Below, piece by piece: positions 1-5,088 of a stretch of DNA of 5,088 bases (within the stretch, counting starts at the first letter, position 1; each line of letters begins with the position of its first letter). Source of the stretch: Anaerolineales bacterium (GTDB lineage Bacteria; Chloroflexota; Anaerolineae; Anaerolineales; Villigracilaceae); NCBI GenBank assembly GCA_025938055.1, contig JAICQC010000350.1, positions 1-5,088 on the forward strand. Direction: 5' to 3'. The notes under the pieces were generated by a model. It was not told the origin of the DNA. It worked only from the letters and a program-made list of their open reading frames with translations, and searched no databases. Made by a program: the position numbers and the translations under genes.

Positions 1-23
1 AAATCCGTCAGATGACGCTTTCC

Positions 24-62
24 GACACGCTCCGCGACACGGATGGGACACGCGGCATCCGT
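24..62. repeat. GACACG repeats and 7-bp inverted repeat upstream of first gene
   Basis: The stretch before the first gene is GC-rich and carries GACACG at 24-29, 36-41 and 47-52, so the copies are spaced 12 and 11 bases, close to one DNA turn. Overlapping them is an inverted repeat, ACGGATG (39-45) and CATCCGT (56-62), with a 10-base spacer. A second ATCCGT at 3-8 could pair with the same ACGGAT. No convincing -10/-35 pair is visible; the best -10 is TAAACT at 62-67 (4 of 6), without a matching -35. This could be a binding site in the promoter region of the 103-651 gene, or chance, or the end of something upstream. The function is inferred only. Confidence 0.25.
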
Positions 63-102
63 AAACTAGGGTCAAGTTCAACCAATTCAGAAGGAGAAAA
101 AA

Positions 103-651
103 ATGAACAAGCTTTTCAAAACCCTCAGTTTGCTCGCGGTGATCGCAGTCTTTGCCACCGCCTGCATTCCACAAATCGTGGACGTTGCGCAGGCTGCTCC
201 GTCAGCCGCCAGTTACCAGGCGATCCTTGGCAAGCCTGTGAACAATAAGGATGTTGCCGAGTTTATTAAGAGCAACGACTGCACGCAGTCCGGACCCTAC
301 CAGCTCTGCCGGCCTGCCGGGCTCGCTCTCTGGAGCGATGCAGATCAGATCGTCCAAACGGCGTATCTGTACGTCCGCAGCGCAGATGGCTTTTCAGCCT
401 ACGCAGGGGAATTGCCCGCCGGGCTGGCACCAAACGACACGATGGCGAGCGTGGAAGTGAAGCTGGGCCAGCCCCGCGAACAACATGCTCCGCAGGCTGG
501 ATGGGAGCCCGGCTTGCCCGATAAACAGCTCTTCCCCGATCACATCCACTATTGGGCAGTCTACGAACGCTTCGCTCTGACGGTGATCTACAACTCACCC
601 TCGGCGAACGACAGGAATGCAACCATCCACGCTATTCTCGTCAACCGATAA
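103..651 (+). CDS. Small exported protein, probable lipoprotein, immunity-like family
   Basis: 182 residues, ATG start with an AAGGAG ribosome binding site at 91-96, six bases ahead. The N-terminus is a clear export signal: positive MNKLFK, a hydrophobic core at about 7-20, then Cys21 preceded by Ala-Thr-Ala. That is a usable but weak lipobox (Ala rather than Leu at -3). An alternative signal peptidase I site, Ala-Gln-Ala, lies at 29-31, so the product is either a lipoprotein or a secreted protein. The mature part has two cysteines (60 and 69) that could form a disulfide outside the cytoplasm. The body reads YQAILGKP (38-45), a strand-rich middle, then a Y-x-G-x-LP-x-GL segment (100-108), V-x3-LGQP (119-124) and W-x-VY with L-x-VIY (151-163). 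From memory this order resembles small hypothetical proteins often found as immunity-like or stress-related single-domain proteins. I do not recognise a named family and assign no function. It stands alone, and a palindrome follows the stop. Confidence 0.85.
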   Translation: MNKLFKTLSLLAVIAVFATACIPQIVDVAQAAPSAASYQAILGKPVNNKDVAEFIKSNDCTQSGPYQLCRPAGLALWSDADQIVQTAYLYVRSADGFSAYAGELPAGLAPNDTMASVEVKLGQPREQHAPQAGWEPGLPDKQLFPDHIHYWAVYERFALTVIYNSPSANDRNATIHAILVNR

Positions 652-662
652 TCTGTAAAAGG

Positions 663-690
663 AGCCATCCCAGCCATGGTTGGGATGGCT
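663..690. promoter_or_regulatory. Near-perfect 28-bp palindrome, operator or terminator
   Basis: Arms AGCCATCCCA (663-672) and TGGGATGGCT (681-690) are perfect inverted repeats. The 8 bases between them contain the self-complementary CCATGG (674-679), so only the 673/680 pair breaks the symmetry over 28 bases. It begins 11 bases after the stop of the upstream gene, where a terminator would be expected. However, the + strand tail is TCGCTATAAT, with no T run; only the - strand has a short T4. The centre of symmetry (676/677) falls where the -35 box of the TATAAT at 695-700 should be. Both points favour a dimeric regulator site over a terminator, but a transcript hairpin ending the upstream gene cannot be excluded. 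Confidence 0.55.
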
Positions 691-694
691 TCGC

Positions 695-700
695 TATAAT
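695..700 (+). promoter_or_regulatory. Promoter -10 box for homocysteine methyltransferase gene
   Basis: A perfect TATAAT lies 31 bases before the start codon at 732. Transcription would begin near 706-708 and give a leader of about 25 bases carrying the AAGGAG site at 719-724. No good -35 hexamer exists at 16-18 bases spacing (671-678 is inside the palindrome) and there is no TG extension. This suggests a promoter helped or blocked by a protein bound at the palindrome. Confidence 0.5.
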
Positions 701-731
701 CCAGGATATTGAATCACGAAGGAGATAAACC

Positions 732-1691
732 ATGACAAAATATCGCAATGCACTGCCACAACTTGCCGACGGTCTTTTCCTGACCGATGGCGGTATCGAG
801 ACCACCCTCATCTTCCACGAGGGACTGGAACTGCCAGGCTTCGCGGCGTTTGACTTGTTACAGACACAGGAGGGAGAGGCGGCTCTCCAGAAGTATTTCT
901 GCACCTACGCAGAGCTTGCGAAGAAGTTCGGGACTGGGCTGATCCTTGAAAGCGCGACCTGGCGCTCCAACCTCGATTGGGGTGCACGGCTAGGCTACTC
1001 CCAGCAGGCGCTCGCAGATGCCAATAGGAAAGCAATCCGCCTGCTCGAAGACATCAGACAGGCGTACGAAACGGAAGAGACCCCTGTGGTCATCAGTGGA
1101 TGTCTCGGTCCGCGCGGCGACGGCTATATCCCCGATAATGCCATGTCCATGCAGGAAGCGGAAGCTTATCATCGCGAACAGATCGAAACGTTTGCAGAAT
1201 CCGCTGTTGATCTCGTAACCGCCATCACTATGAACTATGTGGAAGAGGCGATCGGTATCGCTCGCGCGGCGCAAAAAACGAAGGTGCCAGCCGTCATTTC
1301 CTTCACTGTGGAAACGGATGGCAATCTACCGACCGGGCAAACATTAAAGTCTGCAATCGAGCAGGTGGATGAAGCTACCTCTGGCTATCCCACCTACTAT
1401 ATGATCAACTGCGCCCACCCGACGCACTTCGAGCACATCTTGGCGGAGGGGGGAACGTGGCTGGAGAGAATCCGCGGCATCCGTGCGAATGCTTCTCATC
1501 TCAGCCATGCAGAACTGAACGAAGCTCCTGATCTCGATATCGGCAACCCCGTTGAACTCGGAAAGCAATACGCCCGTCTCAAAAAGCGTCTTTCACAGCT
1601 CAACGTTATGGGCGGCTGCTGCGGCACCGACCACCGCCACCTGGAACAGATCGCGCAAGCCTGTCTGCCGTTATTTGCAGAGAAGATATAA
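732..1691 (+). CDS. Homocysteine S-methyltransferase family protein
   Basis: 319 residues, ATG with AAGGAG at 719-724. This is a Pfam S-methyl_trans (homocysteine-binding) TIM-barrel enzyme, the family of MmuM and betaine-homocysteine methyltransferase (BHMT). These cytoplasmic enzymes move a methyl group from a donor such as S-methylmethionine or betaine to homocysteine, giving methionine. Visible marks are the opening TDGGIETTL (18-26), ILESATWRSN (71-80), SGCLGPRGD (122-130), and the zinc-thiolate ligands Cys227 in INCAHP and Cys296/Cys297 in GGCCGTDHRH. Length is normal for stand-alone bacterial members (about 300-330), and no cobalamin or folate domain follows. In the segment matching the A-E-T/Y motif that holds homocysteine in the classical enzymes, this protein reads AITMNYVEEA (164-173), with Ile at the Glu position. 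From memory a bacterial subgroup shares TAxTMxYxEEAIGI, so the methyl donor, and even the substrate, is uncertain. I therefore give no symbol. It appears to be a single-gene transcript ended by the hairpin at 1708-1737. Confidence 0.93.
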   Translation: MTKYRNALPQLADGLFLTDGGIETTLIFHEGLELPGFAAFDLLQTQEGEAALQKYFCTYAELAKKFGTGLILESATWRSNLDWGARLGYSQQALADANRKAIRLLEDIRQAYETEETPVVISGCLGPRGDGYIPDNAMSMQEAEAYHREQIETFAESAVDLVTAITMNYVEEAIGIARAAQKTKVPAVISFTVETDGNLPTGQTLKSAIEQVDEATSGYPTYYMINCAHPTHFEHILAEGGTWLERIRGIRANASHLSHAELNEAPDLDIGNPVELGKQYARLKKRLSQLNVMGGCCGTDHRHLEQIAQACLPLFAEKI

Positions 1692-1707
1692 CGGGTACTC
1701 CATTACA

Positions 1708-1737
1708 AAAGACCGAGAGCTGAGGTTCTCGGTCTTT
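1708..1737. terminator. Bidirectional terminator between convergent genes
   Basis: An 11-bp perfect stem, AAAGACCGAGA (1708-1718) and TCTCGGTCTTT (1727-1737), encloses an 8-base loop. The + strand reading ends in TTTGTTT, and the - strand reading ends in TTTTGTA. It lies between the methyltransferase stop (1689-1691) and the heme A synthase stop (1740-1742), so one hairpin can end both transcripts. The two stop codons are only 48 bases apart. Confidence 0.88.
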
Positions 1738-1739
1738 GT

Positions 1740-2831
1740 TTATTGCCATGCCGCATCCAGTGCCCGCAGCCGATGAATAAAGTAGATCGCTAGTCCTAGG
1801 AGCAGAAGTGCATTTGCCTGATGGATCAGCGCCGCCGTAATATTCACGTGAGATAAAACAGTTAGAACACCAAGCGTGATCTGTAGAGCCACAGCACCCG
1901 TCAGCCACAACAACCCGGTCAAAATCTCGCGAGGATAGTTTTGCTTCTTCGCAACAAGGTAGATGACAGGCACAGCAATTAATCCCACGAACGCAAACCA
2001 GCGATGGATGAACACAATCGTCTGCGGTACTTCAAACAGATTGATCCATGAGTTAAAGAGGTTTGGTGGGATCAACCTGCCAAGCATCAGGGGCCAGGTA
2101 TCTGACACGTGCCCCGCCTTCAGTCCAGCGGTCATGCCGCCGTAAGTGATTTGGATGATGAGCAAGATAAAAGAAAGTAAAGCAAGCCTGGATGACAGAG
2201 ACCATTTTGCTCGTTTATTTGGAAAGCCGAATCTGTGTCCCAGCGCAGTCCATAGAGCGAGACCGAATAACGCCAGTGCGAGGAGCAAATGGATCGTCAG
2301 GTTGAAATGGCTGACAGACGGTCGGTCCACCAGCCCGCTGGCGACCATGATCCAGCCGGCGAATGCCTGGGCGATGAAAAGCATTCCCATCACGAAGTAA
2401 ATGCCAAAGTCTCTGAGCGGGATCGCTTTTGTGAACAGGAAGTAGAAAACAGGGATGGCATACACCAGACCTGCCAGGCGGGCGATGAAGCGGTGGAACC
2501 ATTCGATGTAGAAGATGTATTTGTATTCTTCCAGTGTCATATTGAAATTGATCTGCTGGAATTCGGGCGTCGCCTGGTATTTGACAAACTCATCCTGCCA
2601 GGCTTGCTCGCCGATCGGTGGAAGCGTCCCGCTGATCGGGTTCCACTCGGTGATCGAAAGCCCCGAGCGTGTGAGGCGGACAAATCCCCCAAAGACAACC
2701 AGAAACGCCACGATGAAGGCAAAGATATTCAACCAGTTCCCGACACACCTGTCCTGGCGGGCATTTGGGACTGTAGTCATCACGGCGCGGTTCTGCAAAG
2801 TGCCGGCGTTTTCCCGGCGCGTGTCAGGCAT
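1740..2831 (-). CDS. ctaA: Heme A synthase, COX15/CtaA family
   Basis: 363 residues from the ATG at 2831. This integral membrane enzyme oxidises the C8 methyl of heme O to a formyl group, making heme A for aa3-type cytochrome c oxidases. About eight membrane helices are visible (roughly 34-53, 115-134, 141-163, 174-196, 213-235, 271-293, 304-325, 332-354). The signature GGFVRLTRSGLSITEWNPI lies at 48-66, followed by the long first external loop with LPPIGEQAWQDEF (70-82). Likely heme-binding histidines are His113 in EWFHR, His181 in the NLTIH helix, His276 in FIHRW and His337 in LIHQAN. The EWFHR glutamate (110) is also a conserved family residue. The paired loop cysteines of the Bacillus-type enzyme are absent; the only Cys is residue 29, near the N-terminus. 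This places it with the mitochondrial and alphaproteobacterial COX15 type. The start is chosen for its GGAG site; the longer TTG start at 2882 lies within the upstream terminator hairpin. The N-terminal 30 residues are polar and variable. Oxidase subunits and the heme O synthase gene are not in the window. Confidence 0.95.
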   Translation of the reverse strand: MPDTRRENAGTLQNRAVMTTVPNARQDRCVGNWLNIFAFIVAFLVVFGGFVRLTRSGLSITEWNPISGTLPPIGEQAWQDEFVKYQATPEFQQINFNMTLEEYKYIFYIEWFHRFIARLAGLVYAIPVFYFLFTKAIPLRDFGIYFVMGMLFIAQAFAGWIMVASGLVDRPSVSHFNLTIHLLLALALFGLALWTALGHRFGFPNKRAKWSLSSRLALLSFILLIIQITYGGMTAGLKAGHVSDTWPLMLGRLIPPNLFNSWINLFEVPQTIVFIHRWFAFVGLIAVPVIYLVAKKQNYPREILTGLLWLTGAVALQITLGVLTVLSHVNITAALIHQANALLLLGLAIYFIHRLRALDAAWQ

Positions 2832-2839
2832 CTTGTATT

Positions 2840-2843
2840 CTCC
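2840..2843 (-). promoter_or_regulatory. Ribosome binding site deciding the ctaA start
   Basis: On the - strand GGAG stands eight bases before the ATG at 2831. The later in-frame ATG at 2780 has no such site, and the earlier TTG at 2882 lies in the terminator loop, so 2831 is the supported start. Confidence 0.75.
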
Positions 2844-2861
2844 AGAAAATAGCACTTCAAT

Positions 2862-2896
2862 AAAAAACCCGTCACCACCCAAAGCCGGTGACGGGT
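2862..2896 (-). terminator. Rho-independent terminator after TPR gene
   Basis: Read on the - strand, ACCCGTCACC (2896-2887) pairs perfectly with GGTGACGGGT (2876-2867) around a 10-base loop. The stem runs into six T residues (2867-2862), the first of which is its last base. It starts 6 bases after the TPR stop codon (2903-2905). The end of the T run is only 18 bases from the ctaA ribosome binding site, so it separates the two - strand genes while leaving almost no promoter space. Confidence 0.9.
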
Positions 2897-2902
2897 CATT
2901 GT

Positions 2903-5088
2903 TTATCCTGATTGCAGCTGCATCAACAACTGGCGATACTGCTCTGCATTCGGTGGACCCATCAAAAGGATCTGGTTGATCACCACCATCGCCTCTTCCT
3001 TTTGCCCGGCACTTAGCATTGACTCGGCGAGCGAATCGAGCTGCGCTACCGCGTCGTCCATCCTGCCCGCCTGCTGATAGAGCTGCGCCAGGGCGCGGCG
3101 CAGGACGACATCGTTGGGACGTTCCACCAGCAGTTCTTCCACGAACTTCACCCCCTCCTCACTGCGGCCGTGAGTCTGCAAATACGTGAGATAACTTTCG
3201 ATTTCGGCATTTGCCTGGGCAGGCTGGTTCAACCGCAGGCTGAGCTCGATCAGGTTCTTTCGCACGCCTTCGTCGTCGGGGCGCAGGGTACGGATCTGTT
3301 CGTAGACGCGGATCGCCTGCTTCCAGTCCAGTCTTTGCATATCGATATCAGCCATGCGCTGGAGGATGTGGATGTTCCAATTGCGGTCCGCGTTGGCTTG
3401 TTGGACGACTCGCAGCGCGGTCGTGTAGGTCTTGCGCGCCATATCGAGTTCGGCGAGACGGTAGTATGTGTCCGCCAGTTCAAGGTATTCACGGATGGCA
3501 TCGTCCACCTGTCCGCGCGCCACAAGTTGGTCGATCAATTTTGAACGCGCGACCATGTCCATGGGCGCGAGCTGGATGACTCGCCGCAGCAGCTTGGCTG
3601 CCTGGGCGGCTTCGCCGCGCACGCTATAGGCTTGTGCGATGGTGTTGAACTTTGCAATGGCTTCTTCGGTATGGTTCTCGCGGATCAGAAGCTCACCCAT
3701 CAGGGTGTGAAGGGGCAGATAGGTCGGGGCATACGTCAGGGCGTGGAAGGCTTCTTCCATCGCGGAACGCAGCTGCCCGGCGCGTGCCAGGTGGTGGACG
3801 TGGCTGATCGCCTCGAGGACCTGACTCGACTGCGCCTGCAGAATTACTTCCGCGAGCGGCATCGGCATATCACCATCCTGCGACTTCGGCATTTGCTCGC
3901 GCGCTCTGTGCAGGTGATCGCGCCAGTGCTTGCGCATGAGCATCTCGTTGACATTGTCGCACAGGCGCTTTAGTGCGACTTCATCGTTTTCCGTTGCCTG
4001 CGCCTCGATGAGCGGCTCATACATCTGGCGGATCTCATCAGACTGTTCTGCCGGGACGATCGTCGAGTCTGCCAGTTTCAGGGCTTCGAGATAGTCCTGT
4101 GAGGCAGCTCCTAGCCGCCCCAATTTCTGGTTGACCTGTCCCATCAGCAGGCGCGCCGCGAGCCCAAAGTCCTTGTGTTTGACGGCGTGCTGCAAATGCC
4201 TCACTGCCGACTCCAGCCGATCACCATTGGAACGGAGCAAGCCCAGATCAAAATAAAGTGCGGGGTGGTTGAAGCCGGCTTCGAGCGCGTGCTCCAGTTC
4301 TTCGGCAGCCTGATTTTCATTGTTCTTCGTCTGTGCGTCGATCGCCTGCCCAAGATGCAGGACGACCTTGGTCTGCTCAGACTGTTGCATGGAAAGCTGC
4401 CCCGTGCCGCGCATGAGCGCCTGCAAGCCGCGGCGCGCCTGCACAGCCTGGCCGTCGTCGGTGGTGTATTCGAAGAGAATCTCTGCCAGGCGGGTGAGCG
4501 CTTTCTGACGCGCCTCCGCGATCGGGTCCAGGCCTGAGTCGGTTTCCCGCTTGGGCTGGTCAAGTTGCTTCACCTGCGCCATTGCAATTGGACCGGTCCC
4601 ACCTTTCGGTCGCAGGGGTTTCGGGAGCAACTGCCCGGCGCGCAGGATCGCCATTGCCTGCTTTGCCTCGTCACTTTCGGGCATGATTTGTTGTGCCTTC
4701 TTGACGAGCTCGGCAGTCTTCTGGATGTTGCCCGTGCGCTGGACAAGACTTGCAACCGCAAGGAATTCAGCCACAGCCTGAGGCTTGTGACCGAGACGCT
4801 CATGAGCAAGGGCGAGGCGCGAATGCGCCATCACATGATCGGGATCGAGCATGGTGACCCGCACCCAGTTCTCCATGGCTTTATCCACATCGCGCTGGTT
4901 GAGGAAAAGCTCCGCGGCTCTCAAGGCGGCATCGATCGCTTCCTTAAGATGCCCCGTACGCTCGAGCAGTTGCGCAAGTTTTTCCATAGGGCTTGGGTCC
5001 TGGTGCGACACCTGCGCGGCGCGCTTATAGATCTGCAGGGCTTCCTCGTAATTACCCTGCTGGAAGAGCGCCAGCCCGAGGCTGTTGA
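2903..5088 (-). CDS. Large tetratricopeptide-repeat protein, N-terminus beyond the window
   Basis: 727 complete codons are visible and the frame is still open at the window edge. The GTG at 5011 gives a 702-residue reading, but the 25 codons before it encode a good TPR helix pair (NSLGLALFQQGNYEEALQIY and on), so the true start lies upstream. Numbered from that GTG, TPR-like helix pairs occur at about 7-37, 41-58, 61-90 and 94-110. A Pro/Gly/charged linker at 128-165 is followed by more repeats at about 249-313, 396-460, 464-483, 486-515, 547-580 and 634-683. Typical TPR features are the small residue, Gly and EA/DA pattern (ERTGHLKEA, ERLGHKPQA, QQAGRMDDA). No membrane segment or catalytic motif is seen in the visible part; any signal peptide would be off the window. 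TPR arrays bind other proteins, so it is likely a soluble scaffold or regulator, but partners cannot be told from sequence. It ends in a strong terminator and may be the last gene of its transcript. Confidence 0.9.
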   Translation of the reverse strand, partial: NSLGLALFQQGNYEEALQIYKRAAQVSHQDPSPMEKLAQLLERTGHLKEAIDAALRAAELFLNQRDVDKAMENWVRVTMLDPDHVMAHSRLALAHERLGHKPQAVAEFLAVASLVQRTGNIQKTAELVKKAQQIMPESDEAKQAMAILRAGQLLPKPLRPKGGTGPIAMAQVKQLDQPKRETDSGLDPIAEARQKALTRLAEILFEYTTDDGQAVQARRGLQALMRGTGQLSMQQSEQTKVVLHLGQAIDAQTKNNENQAAEELEHALEAGFNHPALYFDLGLLRSNGDRLESAVRHLQHAVKHKDFGLAARLLMGQVNQKLGRLGAASQDYLEALKLADSTIVPAEQSDEIRQMYEPLIEAQATENDEVALKRLCDNVNEMLMRKHWRDHLHRAREQMPKSQDGDMPMPLAEVILQAQSSQVLEAISHVHHLARAGQLRSAMEEAFHALTYAPTYLPLHTLMGELLIRENHTEEAIAKFNTIAQAYSVRGEAAQAAKLLRRVIQLAPMDMVARSKLIDQLVARGQVDDAIREYLELADTYYRLAELDMARKTYTTALRVVQQANADRNWNIHILQRMADIDMQRLDWKQAIRVYEQIRTLRPDDEGVRKNLIELSLRLNQPAQANAEIESYLTYLQTHGRSEEGVKFVEELLVERPNDVVLRRALAQLYQQAGRMDDAVAQLDSLAESMLSAGQKEEAMVVINQILLMGPPNAEQYRQLLMQLQSG

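Noticed and set aside
12..248. 78-codon + strand reading frame across the first gene's start
   Set aside because: It overlaps the well-supported exported protein in another frame, has no ribosome binding site and has a composition typical of a shadow frame.
652..731. S-adenosylmethionine or other riboswitch ahead of the methyltransferase
   Set aside because: The predicted leader is about 25 bases, and even the whole 80-base gap lacks the multi-helix conserved core of known SAM riboswitches.
2289..2852. 187-codon + strand reading frame opposite ctaA
   Set aside because: It is fully antisense to a clearly conserved membrane enzyme. Its charged, family-free translation is what the opposite strand of such a gene gives.
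2846..2875. ctaA promoter with GTGACG (-35) inside the terminator stem and TGCTATTTT as an extended -10, 18-base spacing
   Set aside because: It would start transcription in or just after the ribosome binding site, leaving no usable leader, and both boxes match only 4 of 6. Too weak to list as a feature.
2832..2882. Longer heme A synthase starting at TTG 2882
   Set aside because: The added 17 codons are translated from the terminator hairpin and its T run and have no ribosome binding site. ATG 2831 has GGAG eight bases ahead.
2903..5011. Coding frames on the + strand opposite the TPR gene (for example 3170-3544 and 4175-4537)
   Set aside because: Their translations mirror the repetitive TPR gene, have no ribosome binding sites and match nothing recognisable.

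Overview
The window holds four protein-coding genes arranged as two converging pairs. Two genes on the + strand fill the left third and two on the - strand fill the rest. No RNA gene, mobile element, CRISPR array or attachment site is visible. GC content by eye is in the mid-50s percent, and all well-defined starts have AAGGAG- or GGAG-type ribosome binding sites. The mix of a cysteine-free COX15-type heme A synthase, a very long soluble TPR protein and a small exported lipoprotein-like protein suggests a free-living, respiring bacterium. An Anaerolineae-like member of the Chloroflexota is my best guess, from general resemblance only, not from any marker gene.

Layout. 1-102: intergenic DNA with a small inverted repeat and three GACACG elements. 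103-651 (+): small exported protein, probably a lipoprotein or secreted protein, of a family I know only as hypothetical or immunity-like. 652-731: short intergenic region with a near-perfect 28-bp palindrome (663-690) next to a perfect TATAAT (695-700). 732-1691 (+): homocysteine S-methyltransferase family protein with the Cys / GGCC zinc signature. 1708-1737: hairpin terminator between the convergent genes, with T-rich tails in both directions. 1740-2831 (-): heme A synthase of the COX15 type. 2862-2896: strong Rho-independent terminator closing the next gene. 2903-5088 (-): large tetratricopeptide-repeat protein. Its reading frame runs past the right edge of the window, so its N-terminus is missing.

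How the genes relate. There is little sign of a shared pathway. Heme A synthase implies an aa3-type (heme A) terminal oxidase elsewhere in the genome. The homocysteine methyltransferase serves methionine recycling. The TPR protein is a protein-interaction scaffold of unknown partner. Each gene is separated from its neighbour by a hairpin, so these look like mostly single-gene transcription units. The most unusual layout points are the palindrome over the -35 region of the methyltransferase promoter and the terminator that leaves almost no room for a promoter before the heme A synthase gene. I found no convincing new multi-gene system here; this looks like an ordinary chromosomal region.
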